This document shows positions 1 to 8,593 of a stretch of DNA of 64,000 bases, piece after piece; position 1 is the stretch's first letter, and every line of letters starts with the position of its first letter. Made by a program: the position numbers and the translations under genes. Origin of the DNA: Kocuria sp. TGY1127_2 (GTDB lineage: Bacteria > Actinomycetota > Actinomycetes > Actinomycetales > Micrococcaceae). Under the pieces are notes generated by a model. It did no database searches, was not told where the DNA came from, and worked only from the letters and a program-made list of their open reading frames with translations. The stretch covers positions 1,550,001 to 1,614,000 of the forward strand of contig NZ_AP022834.1 of the NCBI RefSeq assembly GCF_013394385.1, in the 5' to 3' direction.

Positions 1-698
1 GCGTCCGCGGCAAAACGGTACTCACCGGGGTGCAGGAAGCCTTCCAACGAGTCGAATTGACTCGGTATGCCGAACTTGCCCGGGTCGTTGTCGAGAGTCT
101 TGAATTTGTCGACGCTGATTCCCGTTCCCTTGGCCAACGCGTCGAATGTCTCATCCTTGCGCTGGTTCTGGTTGATCGCGACGTAATGTTTGGCGCTGCC
201 GCTGCCGGTCAGCGAGTTCATCGCTGATTCGGAGCTCATGTGCTGCTGCAGTTCAAAGGTTCCGGGCTGAATGAATTTGCCGGAGCCTTTGTCCTCCATG
301 ACTTCGACGAACTTGTCCGCGTTCGCGATGACGTCTTTCTGCTCAAGTCTCTGCCCAACGGTTCCGTTGGTATCGCCCTCGCTCACGGTGATGCTGACGT
401 TCTTCCCGTTGCCGTCGCCGCGGTAATCCTTCACCTCGAAAAGTCCGGTTTGCGGTCCAATGATGGCAAGCGATGCCACCAGAGCAATCACAAAGATGAT
501 CGTGGCCGAGACCAGAACTTGGCGGCGTCGTGCGTAACGCCTACGGATCTGGTCAGGAGTCAGACTCTCCTGCTCGATGCGGAGACCCTCGATGCCGGCG
601 CGTCGCTCGGCTTCTGTCGGGGAGAAAAGCCCGTGAAAGGACTCATTGTCATCACCCGAAGACTCTCCACGGTTTTTTCGTGATGAATCTTCGCTCAC
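1..698 (-). CDS. mltG: endolytic murein transglycosylase MltG (YceG), 3' part missing at window edge
   Basis: Membrane-anchored lytic transglycosylase that cuts nascent peptidoglycan glycan strands and so sets their length. I translated it from a GTG start that overlaps the ruvX stop by 4 bases (GTGA). The first 60 residues are charged and cytoplasmic, with an arginine-rich stretch before one membrane helix at about residues 61-81. The extracytoplasmic part follows. The EGFLHPGEY segment (Glu at about 219) lines up with the E-G-x-x-x-P motif that holds the catalytic Glu of the family. The gene runs off the left edge, so the C-terminal third is not visible. It is the last visible gene of the alaS-ruvX-mltG series and is probably translationally coupled to ruvX. 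Confidence 0.9.
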   Translation of the reverse strand, partial: MSEDSSRKNRGESSGDDNESFHGLFSPTEAERRAGIEGLRIEQESLTPDQIRRRYARRRQVLVSATIIFVIALVASLAIIGPQTGLFEVKDYRGDGNGKNVSITVSEGDTNGTVGQRLEQKDVIANADKFVEVMEDKGSGKFIQPGTFELQQHMSSESAMNSLTGSGSAKHYVAINQNQRKDETFDALAKGTGISVDKFKTLDNDPGKFGIPSQFDSLEGFLHPGEYRFAAD

Positions 699-1237
699 GA
701 AGGTTCTCCATTCTTTTCGACGTCATCGGGTAACGGCTCGGGAGACTCGCCGCGTGGCTCTGGGTTAACACAATATCCGGCGACAGACCGATCAGCTTTG
801 AGCGCGTCGACCGCCTGTTGAAGAATATTAGCCGCTGCAACCTGGTCGACCATGGACTTGAAGTCCCGAGAGGACACGCCGGCCTCGTGGAGCGACCGAT
901 GGGCCGAGACTGTCGTGAGTCTTTCGTCCACCAACCACACTGGTATATCGCCTCTGCCCTCGTCGGCCAGCTCGGAGACGAGCCCCTCGGCATAGTCTTC
1001 CGCCATTTGCGTCGACGGGCTCGATCCACCACGCATGGTGCGTGGATGGCCTACGAATACTTCCGTAACATTATGCACGTCCATCAATTTTCTTAATACG
1101 CGGCGATCCGAATTGGTGTTGGCATTGCGCTTCAGTGTCTTCAGAGGCGTCGCAAGGATGCCGTCCGGGTCGCACAGAGCGAGGCCGACGCGGGCGTTGC
1201 CCACGTCGACCCCCATGCGCACTCCTCGTGTGAACAC
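695..1237 (-). CDS. ruvX: Holliday junction resolvase-like protein RuvX (YqgF)
   Basis: RNase H-fold protein of the YqgF/RuvX family, implicated in rRNA processing and Holliday junction cleavage; 180 aa, usual length. Visible motifs are GVDVGNARVGLA near the N-terminus (first catalytic Asp), VGHPRTMRG in the middle and DERLTT toward the C-terminus. I chose the GTG at 1237, which gives the family-typical N-terminus TRGVRMGVDVG and is preceded by AAGGA. An ATG at 1216 with GAGGAG before it is a possible alternative but would start inside the first strand. It begins 7 bases after the alaS stop and overlaps mltG by 4 bases. Confidence 0.92.
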   Translation of the reverse strand: MFTRGVRMGVDVGNARVGLALCDPDGILATPLKTLKRNANTNSDRRVLRKLMDVHNVTEVFVGHPRTMRGGSSPSTQMAEDYAEGLVSELADEGRGDIPVWLVDERLTTVSAHRSLHEAGVSSRDFKSMVDQVAAANILQQAVDALKADRSVAGYCVNPEPRGESPEPLPDDVEKNGEPS

Positions 1238-1244
1238 AGATTCC

Positions 1245-3929
1245 TTACTTGCCGGCCTGAGCAACCTGGCTTTTGACACTCGTGAAGGCCTCGTCGATCT
1301 TGGCCGTCTCCTGCCCGCCGCCCTGGGCGAGATCGTCCTTGCCTCCGCCACCGCCGCCGAGGACGCCGGCAGCGGTGCGGACAAGTGCACCGGCCTTGAC
1401 ACCCAGATCCCGTGCGGCCTGGTTGGTTGCAACAACCACCACGGGCCTGCCGTTATTGGTGCCTGCGACGACGACGGTGGCCGCGTCCTCGCCCAAACGT
1501 TGGCGCAGGTCGGTGGCCAGGTTCCGCACGTCGTCGGCGGCCAAATCCCCCGCATTGTGGGTCAGCAGACGGACGCCGCCGATGAGTTCAGCGGACTCGA
1601 CCAAGCGCCCGGCTTCCGCCTGAAGCTTTTCCTTGCGCAGCTTTTCTAGTTCCTTCTCCGCAGACTTGAGGCGGTTCAGGGTCGAGTTAATTTTCTCGGG
1701 GAGGTCCGTGGAGTTCTGGACCTTCAACAGATCTGTCAGTTGGTTGACGAGCGTGCGCTCGGCGGCCAGATGGTTGAAGGAGTCCAAACCGACCAGGGCC
1801 TCGACGCGGCGGTTCCCGGAGCCCACGGACTGCTCCGAGAGCAACGAGAGGGAACCGATCTCCGCGGAGCTTGACACGTGGGTACCGCCGCACAACTCGC
1901 GGGAGAAGTCGCCGTTCATCTCGACAACTCGTACGACGTCGCCGTATTTCTCGCCGAACAGACCGATGGCCCCCATGGCTTTGGCCTCGTCGAGGGGCAT
2001 CTCACGAGTGATGACCTCGTAATTGTCACGGATCGCGGTATTGGACAGGCCTTCAACCTCTTCGCGGACCGTGTCCGAGAGGGATTCGGTCCAGGCGAAG
2101 TCGAAGCGGAGGTAGCCCTCTTTGTTGAAGGAGCCTCGTTGAACGGCTTCCGGTCCGAGGACACGACGCAGTGCAGCGTGAACGACGTGGGTTCCGGAGT
2201 GGGCCTTTTCCGCGTCCTTGCGTCTCTGGACGTCCACCTGGGCCCTTGCCTCCGAGCCCGCGACAACCTCGCCCTCAATGACTTCGCCCTTATGAACGCT
2301 GAGACCGCGAACGGGCTGCTGAACATCGTGAACGCGGACGGAATAACCGTTTCCGCTAATGAGGCCCGTATCTGCGGCTTGGCCGCCGGCTTCTGCGTAG
2401 AAGGGGGTCTCGTCGAGCACGATCTCCACCGTTTCGCCCTTGGAGGCGGCAGGCACGGTCACGCCGTTCTGGAGGATTGCGCGAATGGTGCTTTCACCGC
2501 TGAGCTGGGTGTAACCGGTGAAAACGGAACCGCGCTCATCGACCAGTTGCCGGAAGGCGCCGAGGTCCGCGTGGGAGCCCTTCTTGGCCTTCGCATCGGC
2601 CTGGGCCCGGTGACGTTGCTCTTCCATGAGGGAACGAAATGCTTTCTCGTCCACGGCCACGCCGGCTTCGCTGGCCATTTCGAGGGTCAGGTCGATCGGG
2701 AAACCGTAGGTGTCGTGGAGAGCGAAAGCTTCTTCTCCGCTCACCGATCCCCCGCCGGTTTTGGCGTGTTGGACCGCTTCGTTCAGGCGTGTGGTGCCCG
2801 ACTCGATCGTGTGAAGGAACGCCCGCTCTTCCGCGTAGGCGATGCGCGAGATCCGGTCGAAGTCGTCGGCGACCTCGGGGTAGGCGCCCTTCATCGCGTC
2901 CCGGGAGGCGGGGAACAGCACCGGCAGGCAGGGCTCGGTCACGCCGAGAAGGCGCATGGCCCGAATGGCTCGACGCAGCAAGCGCCGCAAGATGTACCCA
3001 CGCCCCTCATTCGACGGCGTCACGCCGTCGGAGATCAGCATGAGTGACGATCGAATGTGGTCGGCGACGACGCGCAGGCGCACATCGTTTTCGTAGCCTT
3101 CGTCCGCGGAGGACTCGGAACCGAAGTATTTCTTTCCGGAGAGCTCGGATGCGGCGTCGAGAACCGGGCGGACCTGGTCTGTCTCATAGAAGTTCTCGAC
3201 TCCTTGCAGCAGCATCGCGAGACGCTCGAGTCCCATACCGGTATCGATGTTCTTCTTCGGCAGCTCACCGAGGATTTCGAAGTCGTCTTTGCCGATGCCC
3301 TCGCCACGCTGGAACTGCATGAACACGAGGTTCCAGATTTCAATGTAGCGGTCGTCGTCGGCGGCGGGGCCGCCTTCTTTGCCGTAGGCCGGTCCGCGGT
3401 CGTAGAAGATCTCCGAGTCGGGGCCGGCCGGCCCGGGCTGGCCGGTTGACCAGTAGTTTTCCTGCATGTTCATGCGCTGGATGCGTTCTTCTGGGAAACC
3501 GACCTTGCGGGTCCAGATGTCGAAGGCCTCTTGGTCGCCTTCGTACACGGTCACCCAGAGGCGATCGGGATCCAGGCCGAATCCGCCCTCGGACTGCGGA
3601 GTGGTCAGCAGGGTGTAGGCGAAGGGAATCGCTTCGTCCTTGAAGTAGTCGCCGAAGGAGAAGTTGCCGGCCATCTGGAAGAACGTTCCGTGACGCGCGG
3701 TTTTGCCGACCTCATCGATATCGAGCGTACGGATGCATTTCTGCACAGAAGTCGCTCGGCTGTACGGTGCCTTTTCCCGTCCGAGAAAGTAGGGGATGAA
3801 CGGGACCATGCCGGCGATCGTGAACATCGCTCCGGCTTCGTTCGAAACCAAGGAAGCAGAGGGGACCACAGTGTGTCCACGCTCTTCGAAGAATTCGATC
3901 CAGCGCTGCTTAATTTCCTGGGAGAGCAT
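1245..3929 (-). CDS. alaS: alanyl-tRNA synthetase
   Basis: Class II aminoacyl-tRNA synthetase that charges tRNA-Ala; cytoplasmic, 894 aa, full length. The N-terminal catalytic core contains the family segments TRHGTFFQMAGNFSFGDYFK and GRGYILRRLLRRA. The editing domain shows HSGTHVVHAALR (HxxxH zinc site) and, further on, CGGTHV. A coiled segment (LNRLKSAEKELEKLRKEKLQ) leads to the C-terminal DHHA1-type domain, which ends in a Gly-rich GGGGGGKDDLAQGGG stretch typical of AlaRS. It lies between the DUF6167 gene and ruvX on the same strand, the usual actinobacterial arrangement. Confidence 0.98.
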   Translation of the reverse strand: MLSQEIKQRWIEFFEERGHTVVPSASLVSNEAGAMFTIAGMVPFIPYFLGREKAPYSRATSVQKCIRTLDIDEVGKTARHGTFFQMAGNFSFGDYFKDEAIPFAYTLLTTPQSEGGFGLDPDRLWVTVYEGDQEAFDIWTRKVGFPEERIQRMNMQENYWSTGQPGPAGPDSEIFYDRGPAYGKEGGPAADDDRYIEIWNLVFMQFQRGEGIGKDDFEILGELPKKNIDTGMGLERLAMLLQGVENFYETDQVRPVLDAASELSGKKYFGSESSADEGYENDVRLRVVADHIRSSLMLISDGVTPSNEGRGYILRRLLRRAIRAMRLLGVTEPCLPVLFPASRDAMKGAYPEVADDFDRISRIAYAEERAFLHTIESGTTRLNEAVQHAKTGGGSVSGEEAFALHDTYGFPIDLTLEMASEAGVAVDEKAFRSLMEEQRHRAQADAKAKKGSHADLGAFRQLVDERGSVFTGYTQLSGESTIRAILQNGVTVPAASKGETVEIVLDETPFYAEAGGQAADTGLISGNGYSVRVHDVQQPVRGLSVHKGEVIEGEVVAGSEARAQVDVQRRKDAEKAHSGTHVVHAALRRVLGPEAVQRGSFNKEGYLRFDFAWTESLSDTVREEVEGLSNTAIRDNYEVITREMPLDEAKAMGAIGLFGEKYGDVVRVVEMNGDFSRELCGGTHVSSSAEIGSLSLLSEQSVGSGNRRVEALVGLDSFNHLAAERTLVNQLTDLLKVQNSTDLPEKINSTLNRLKSAEKELEKLRKEKLQAEAGRLVESAELIGGVRLLTHNAGDLAADDVRNLATDLRQRLGEDAATVVVAGTNNGRPVVVVATNQAARDLGVKAGALVRTAAGVLGGGGGGKDDLAQGGGQETAKIDEAFTSVKSQVAQAGK

Positions 3930-4001
3930 ATCGGCTATAAGTCCTTCGTCCTGAGTGCCTGTTTGAGCGTTTTCTGTCCGTGGGCGCGGTTCTGTTGCGC
4001 G

Positions 4002-4505
4002 CTAACGGGAATTCTGGGGGTCGTTTCCGGAGTCGAGGAAAAAGTCCGGAGGAAGATCCGAGTCCCGAGCAGGGCTGCCCGACGCCTCGGGTGCGGAGTG
4101 CTCGATAACCTCTGAGGATCCTTGCTCTCCTGGCAGTGCCTCACCGCTTCGCGATTCCGCCTCTGCGGTTCGGGGCCGATCCCATGTGTCCAAGGAGCCC
4201 GGACGGATGTCCTTCTTCTGGTTCGCGTACTTTTCGGTGAGCTGTTCTTCTCGTTCAGCCATTCCTTGTTTCACGGTCGCCGCGAATTTCAAGGCCTTGA
4301 GCGCACCATTCCGTACGGGGGTCAAAGCGGGTGAAGACCAGATCTTGTCCACGGTTCCTTCGCCGCCGTCACGCTTGCTGACCTGCATGGGATCCCTCAC
4401 CACTAGTTCTTGGGCGGTGTGAACGATCTGTCCGCCACGTTTTGACGCGACGTAACCGGCTGCGGCGCCGGCGAGCAACAGACCGGCTTTGGACAACCAG
4501 CTCAT
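4002..4505 (-). CDS. DUF6167-type small membrane-associated protein
   Basis: 167-aa protein of unknown role that sits between a DUF948 gene and alaS in many actinobacteria. The start MSWLSKAGLLLAGAAAGYVA gives one short N-terminal hydrophobic helix (about residues 6-20). A conserved-looking middle follows (PVRNGALKALKFAATVKQGMAEREEQLTEKY), and then a low-complexity acidic, Ser/Pro-rich tail. I chose the ATG at 4505 because AGGAGAA precedes it at good distance and it overlaps the DUF948 stop by 4 bases (ATGA), implying coupling. A longer reading upstream in this frame would run through the DUF948 gene and is rejected. The function is unknown; a cell-envelope role is only inferred from the membrane helix. 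Confidence 0.82.
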   Translation of the reverse strand: MSWLSKAGLLLAGAAAGYVASKRGGQIVHTAQELVVRDPMQVSKRDGGEGTVDKIWSSPALTPVRNGALKALKFAATVKQGMAEREEQLTEKYANQKKDIRPGSLDTWDRPRTAEAESRSGEALPGEQGSSEVIEHSAPEASGSPARDSDLPPDFFLDSGNDPQNSR

Positions 4506-4939
4506 CGGTCTTCTCCTGGGGTCTGGTGGGCACCAGCGTGCCCTGTTTCTCCGGTGGGCGCCTGGCTGCTGCTGGCGGCGTCTTTGTCTTCTGCGGCCTC
4601 CCCACGGAAAGCCTTGCGGACTCCGTAGGAGAATGATGCCATCTTGATGAGCGGCTGGCCCACGGTCGAGGCGACGAGGCTCGAGAGCGCAGATACGTTG
4701 GCGGAGGCGTCCGAGACGTTGTCGGTGATGCCGTCCACTTTGGACAATTGTGAATTGGTTGTGGTCACTGTGCGTGTGACCTCGTCGATGAGGGGACCGG
4801 TTCCGGCGTTGATCTGCCGTACCGTCTCCCGGACTTCGTCGAAGACCTTGCCGAGCTTGATGATGGGCATCGCGAGCAGTGCCACAAGGATGGCAAATAC
4901 TCCGGCCGCGATAAGCCCTGCGATTGCTCCGCCCGTCAT
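4502..4939 (-). CDS. DUF948 domain protein
   Basis: 145-aa protein with one N-terminal membrane helix (about residues 4-27, AIAGLIAAGVFAILVALLAM). A predicted coiled-coil region of DUF948 type follows (KVFDEVRETVRQINAGTGPLIDEVTRTV and further), with evenly spaced hydrophobic residues and many Thr/Ser/Asn. The C-terminal tail is charged and disordered. The family has a chemotaxis-like coiled coil but no defined activity. It is co-transcribed with the downstream DUF6167 gene through an ATGA overlap, and separated from rpsD upstream by a strong hairpin at 5044-5071, so it probably has its own promoter in the 4940-5040 interval. Confidence 0.85.
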   Translation of the reverse strand: MTGGAIAGLIAAGVFAILVALLAMPIIKLGKVFDEVRETVRQINAGTGPLIDEVTRTVTTTNSQLSKVDGITDNVSDASANVSALSSLVASTVGQPLIKMASFSYGVRKAFRGEAAEDKDAASSSQAPTGETGHAGAHQTPGEDR

Positions 4940-5043
4940 GAATGCACCCGTCTCCTCTGATGGAATCGTCTGGTTCCCGGCTCCTGAGAGGGGCTTTCAC
5001 CGGGACCTGTGCCAGTTTACGGCATGGGGGCCGTTAAAGCCGT

Positions 5044-5071
5044 GATGGCCCGGGCATATGCCCGGGCCATC
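5044..5071 (-). terminator. hairpin terminator after rpsD
   Basis: Perfect inverted repeat with 13-base arms (GATGGCCCGGGCA and its complement) around a central TA, about 20 bases past the rpsD stop. There is no clear U-tract, which is common for actinobacterial terminators. It separates rpsD from the DUF948 gene. Confidence 0.75.
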
Positions 5072-5089
5072 AGAGCGAGGTGAGAAAAC

Positions 5090-5731
5090 TTACACCATAC
5101 GGGCGTAGTACTCGACCACGAGCTGTTCCTCGCAGGTCACGGGAACTTCGCTGCGCTTGGGCATACGCTCAAGCTTTGCGTGAAGCTTGTCGATCTCCAC
5201 ATTCAGGTACGCCGGAGTATCCGGAAGAACGTCCTGGTTGGCGCCGGTGGCGGCAATCTGGAACGGATCCATCTTCTCGGAACGGGGGTGAACGTGAATA
5301 AGCTGGCCTTCCTTCACGCGGAAGGACGGACGGTCCACGCGAACGCCGTCCACCATGATGTGGCGGTGAACGACCATCTGGCGTGCCTGGGAGATCGTGC
5401 GGGCGAAGCCTGCACGGAGAACCAGGGCATCCAGACGCGTCTCGAGCATCTGGACCAGGTTTTCACCGGTCTGACCCTCGACGCGCTTGGCCTCAGCGTA
5501 TGCGCGACGCATCTGAGCCTCACGGATGTTGTACTGCGCGCGAAGACGCTGCTTCTCGCGCAGACGAACGGCGTAGTCGGAGTCGGCCTTCTTGCGGGCA
5601 CGGCCGTGCTGGCCGGGGCCGTAGGGACGACGCTCGAAGTACTTCTCGGCCTTCGGAGTCAGCGGGATTCCGAGAGCACGAGACTTGCGCACCAAGTTAC
5701 GGGCGCGCTTGCTCTTAGTGGTAGTTGCCAC
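5090..5731 (-). CDS. rpsD: 30S ribosomal protein S4
   Basis: Primary 16S rRNA-binding protein that nucleates assembly of the small ribosomal subunit body; 213 aa. It shows the S4 landmarks [13 protein letters not shown] near the N-terminus, [15 protein letters not shown], the S4 RNA-binding domain [31 protein letters not shown], and the end [16 protein letters not shown]. The N-terminal zinc-binding cysteines found in some S4 proteins are absent, so this is the Cys-minus form. A lone rpsD away from the S10/alpha operons and next to alaS is the normal Micrococcales context. Confidence 0.98.
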   Translation of the reverse strand: MATTTKSKRARNLVRKSRALGIPLTPKAEKYFERRPYGPGQHGRARKKADSDYAVRLREKQRLRAQYNIREAQMRRAYAEAKRVEGQTGENLVQMLETRLDALVLRAGFARTISQARQMVVHRHIMVDGVRVDRPSFRVKEGQLIHVHPRSEKMDPFQIAATGANQDVLPDTPAYLNVEIDKLHAKLERMPKRSEVPVTCEEQLVVEYYARMV

Positions 5732-5961
5732 GTTGTGCCTTTCATGCGGTTGATCGTCTGGCGCGGTGGCCCACGATCATTTGTTCTGGTGTAACTGGCC
5801 TCCATGATTCCGTGCACGGTTCGCACGGTGGAGAGCTTCGGGTCAGCCGCAACCCTCGCTACAACTACCCCGGTGATCACCCGCAGGTGCGTTTTGGGGA
5901 GCTTGCCAGCCAACGAGCCAGTCTAATCCCTCGACGTTCTCAAGGCCAGGAGGCAGCGAGA

Positions 5962-5998
5962 CGGGTGCGTCACATGCGGTTGGTATGCAACGCACCCG
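5962..5998 (-). terminator. possible hairpin terminator of the secreted-protein gene
   Basis: Inverted repeat CGGGTGCGT / ACGCACCCG (9-base arms, 19-base loop) starting about 24 bases past the stop codon of the gene at 6022-6687. There is no T-run. The remaining bases between here and rpsD (5732-5961) hold the rpsD promoter region and no gene I can support. Confidence 0.5.
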
Positions 5999-6021
5999 AT
6001 GCCGTGCCCTTCAATTCCGGA

Positions 6022-6687
6022 TCACTGACCGCGCAGGACGAGGCGATAGTTACGCATCTTCGGATGTTCTCCGAGGAGGCCCGTCCACCCCTTGGAGAAC
6101 TCGAATTTAAGGTCGAAGCCGCAGGTGTGGACGCCATGATCAGTCCAGTTGAACTCCAGAGGAACGGTGACCATGGCTCCGGTCCAATCCAACTTGTCAG
6201 TACGCTCCGAGTTCTCCCACTGAATGGTTTTGGACAAAGGGATCCCTTGCCTGACGCCCCAGGATCCGACTTGCCCGATCGTTGTACGGCCGGTGAATTT
6301 TCTCCAGCCCGCATTAGGCAGCACAATCGTAGGCCTGGGTATCCAGTATCCCGCTCCGCCGCCACCGTAGCTCTTGACCGACATCAACTGAGCATAGGGC
6401 CAGCATTCCGCCTGCACAGTAATGTTGAATTGGAGGTTCGCGGGCGCAAAGCGGCCAAAACTCGTGTTGTAGTTCCGAAGTCCATCGAAGGTGTCAAAGG
6501 CCTGCAGGATGCGGGCACAGTCGCCCGATCGGACTTCCTCAGGGGTCAAGCATCTGCCGCGAGAGGGTGGCGGGGACGACGAAGCTGCGAACGCGGGCAC
6601 GGAGGCAGACATTGCCAGCACAGGAGCGGACCATGCTGCACCTTTCGCAAGGGTGCGGCGAGAAATATTCTGTTTGTTCTGTGTCAT
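6022..6687 (-). CDS. Tat-exported protein of unknown function
   Basis: 221-aa protein with a twin-arginine signal peptide: ISRRTLAKGAAWSAPVLAMSA, with Arg-Arg at residues 10-11, a hydrophobic stretch to about residue 30, and a likely signal peptidase site at PAFA-A (about residue 34). The mature part starts with a Ser/Pro linker and has four cysteines (RCLTPEEVRSGDC, AECWPYA, HTCGFDL) and many aromatic residues, consistent with a small beta-rich extracytoplasmic domain. I do not recognise the family. It is a monocistronic gene with a long upstream region and a hairpin after the stop. Export is well supported; the role is unknown. Confidence 0.8.
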   Translation of the reverse strand: MTQNKQNISRRTLAKGAAWSAPVLAMSASVPAFAASSSPPPSRGRCLTPEEVRSGDCARILQAFDTFDGLRNYNTSFGRFAPANLQFNITVQAECWPYAQLMSVKSYGGGGAGYWIPRPTIVLPNAGWRKFTGRTTIGQVGSWGVRQGIPLSKTIQWENSERTDKLDWTGAMVTVPLEFNWTDHGVHTCGFDLKFEFSKGWTGLLGEHPKMRNYRLVLRGQ

Positions 6688-7170
6688 AGGTGCTTTGATA
6701 TCGGTCGGAGACTATATCCGAAAGGGTTGTAGGGCATAGACTTGAGTCGGAAGACTCGCAGGAGAATATGACCCTGTCAATGCAGGATCACGTCCCCCGA
6801 AGGACAGGGACGGACCAAGCGGCGCCCGTGGTAAGTCTACGAGAGATGTTCTGAGTCATACTCTACTTTCTGGTCAGGCGGACTGGGTGTCCGGGAAATC
6901 AACTACGGCATAGCCCTCGGCTTGTTCCGCAGTCAAGATCATGCGTCGGGCTACTGGAAAGTATATTACTAGAATTCAACTCTTTAGGCCTGCACTAAGA
7001 AAGGCTCGCAGAGCCTCCAGGGCAACCCTGATTGAGGAGATTTCTTAGTTGACTTGGAAATACTCTTTCGGTACGCGGGTATAAAATAATTTTTTCTTTC
7101 GGACGCGTTACTAAATCTTAGATCGCCCTCTCAGAAACCAGTTAGTGATGCTCTTAATTGGTTTATCTAA
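6688..7170. other. intergenic region, low GC, no supportable gene
   Basis: 483 bases between the secreted-protein gene and the rarA stop. It should contain the promoter of the secreted-protein gene. It also has a small hairpin GAGTC-GGAA-GACTC at 6744-6757, the nested structure at 6994-7049, and an A/T-rich stretch near 7080-7103. I found no convincing reading frame on either strand. Confidence 0.6.
6994..7049. other. nested inverted repeats forming a possible three-way-junction RNA
   Basis: An outer 9-base stem (ACTAAGAAA at 6994-7002, TTTCTTAGT at 7041-7049) encloses two adjacent perfect hairpins: GGCTC-GCA-GAGCC (7003-7015) and CAGGG-CAA-CCCTG (7018-7030). Three nested perfect stems in 56 bases of otherwise A/T-rich intergenic DNA suggest a structured RNA or protein-binding element. 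It matches no family I can name, and its strand is undetermined. Confidence 0.4.
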
Positions 7171-7178
7171 CTAACTGG
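7138..7178 (-). terminator. hairpin at the rarA 3' end
   Basis: Inverted repeat CCAGTTAGT / ACTAACTGG (9-base arms, 23-base loop). The first arm on the coding strand covers the rarA stop codon, and TTTCTG follows the second arm. It is a plausible but weak terminator because of the long loop. Confidence 0.4.
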
Positions 7179-8559
7179 ACCGGAATCCACCCAGGATTCT
7201 TCGTATTATGCCTAGTCGTTGCCGTAATGGCTTTTCGGCGCCATACTCAGTGGGTCGATAGTATTCGACCCCCTTGAGCTCATCCGGCGCATATTGCTGT
7301 GGTGCCACGGCATGGGGTACATCGTGGGGGTATACGTAACCTTTGCCGTGACCATGGCGTGTCGCGCCCGCGTAGTGAGCATCCCTCAAGTGCGGAGGCA
7401 CCGCACCGGCTTTTCCTCCGCGAACATCCGCTATTGCTTCCGATATTCCGGTGATGACCGCGTTGGACTTCGGCGCGGTAGCCAGGTGGATCACCGCCTG
7501 GGCGAGGTTGATCCTCGCCTCGGGCAACCCGATGAGCTGGACCGCCTGGGCCGCGGCCACGGCCGTCTGGAGCGCAGTCGGATCCGCCATCCCGATGTCC
7601 TCGCTCGCGTGGACTACCAACCGCCGAGCGATGAAACGCGGGTCCTCCCCCGCTTCGATCATGCGGGCAAGGTAGTGGAGTGCGGCGTCGACGTCGGAAC
7701 CCCTGATCGACTTGATGAAAGCCGAAATCACGTCGTAATGCTGGTCTCCGCCCTTGTCATAGCGCAGGGCCGCTTTGTCGAGAGCCTCTTCCGTATGCTT
7801 GTCCGTGATTTCAACAGGGGCTTCCTGGTCCTCGGATTCACCATAAGCGACGGCCGCCGCCGCCTCGAGGGCGGTCAGTGCCCGCCGGGCGTCTCCCCCG
7901 CACAACTCCACCACATGCTTGCGAGCCGCTTCAGAAAGGACGACTTGGTCGCGCAATCCGCGCTCGGCCGAGACCGCCCGGTCCAAGAGATCCCCGATGG
8001 CCTCGTCCTCCAGAGGCTTGAGGGTCACCAGTATTGAGCGGGACAACAGCGGAGAGATCACCGAAAAGGAAGGATTCTCGGTGGTCGCCGCGACCAGCAC
8101 GACCCACCGGTTTTCGACGCCCGGCAACAGTGCATCCTGCTGAGCCTTGGTGAACCGGTGGATCTCGTCGAGGAACAGGACGGTGGTGATTCCCCGGATG
8201 TCGCGATCGTTCAAGGCCTGATCCATGACCGCACGAACGTCCTTGACGCCCGCGGTCACAGCGGAGAGTTCAACGAATTTGCGGGACGAACCTCTCGCGA
8301 TCACGTGCGCGATCGTCGTTTTCCCCGTCCCTGGAGGCCCCCACAATATGACGGACGAGGGTCCCGCCGGGCCGGCGTCCTCCCCTGCCAGAACCCGCAA
8401 GGGTGACCCGGGCTTGAGGGCATGCTGTTGACCGACTATTTCATCCACCGAGCGCGGCCGCATCCGGACGGCCAGAGGGCTCTTGGGACCGGCAGAACGA
8501 CCGCGTGCTGGCTCGTTCGGCGAAGAATCGTCGGGACTGTCGAATAGTGATTGCGTCAC
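7171..8559 (-). CDS. rarA: replication-associated recombination protein A (RarA/MgsA), AAA+ ATPase
   Basis: AAA+ ATPase of the clamp-loader-related RarA/Mgs1/WRNIP1 family that acts at stalled replication forks; 462 aa, usual length. The Walker A motif is GPPGTGKTT, Walker B is FLDEIHRF, and sensor 1 lies in AATTENPSF. The C-terminal half has the family segments SAFIKSIRGSDVDAALHYLARMI and EDIGMADPTALQTAVAA, which form the tetramerisation domain. The start is a GTG at 8559 read as MTQSLFDSP, which resembles a beta-clamp-binding peptide (QSLF). dtd follows upstream on the same strand. In many actinobacteria rarA lies between alaS/rpsD and dtd, as here. Confidence 0.95.
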   Translation of the reverse strand: MTQSLFDSPDDSSPNEPARGRSAGPKSPLAVRMRPRSVDEIVGQQHALKPGSPLRVLAGEDAGPAGPSSVILWGPPGTGKTTIAHVIARGSSRKFVELSAVTAGVKDVRAVMDQALNDRDIRGITTVLFLDEIHRFTKAQQDALLPGVENRWVVLVAATTENPSFSVISPLLSRSILVTLKPLEDEAIGDLLDRAVSAERGLRDQVVLSEAARKHVVELCGGDARRALTALEAAAAVAYGESEDQEAPVEITDKHTEEALDKAALRYDKGGDQHYDVISAFIKSIRGSDVDAALHYLARMIEAGEDPRFIARRLVVHASEDIGMADPTALQTAVAAAQAVQLIGLPEARINLAQAVIHLATAPKSNAVITGISEAIADVRGGKAGAVPPHLRDAHYAGATRHGHGKGYVYPHDVPHAVAPQQYAPDELKGVEYYRPTEYGAEKPLRQRLGIIRRILGGFRSS

Positions 8560-8593
8560 AGACTCAGCCTATCGGAGCGAGGTTGAGCCGGAA

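Noticed and set aside
1878-3047. 389-codon plus-strand frame opposite alaS
   Set aside because: alaS on the minus strand is certain; the mirror frame is a codon-bias artefact.
6744-6757. GAGTC-GGAA-GACTC hairpin as a riboswitch or terminator
   Set aside because: Five-base stem without T-run or downstream gene in the right position.
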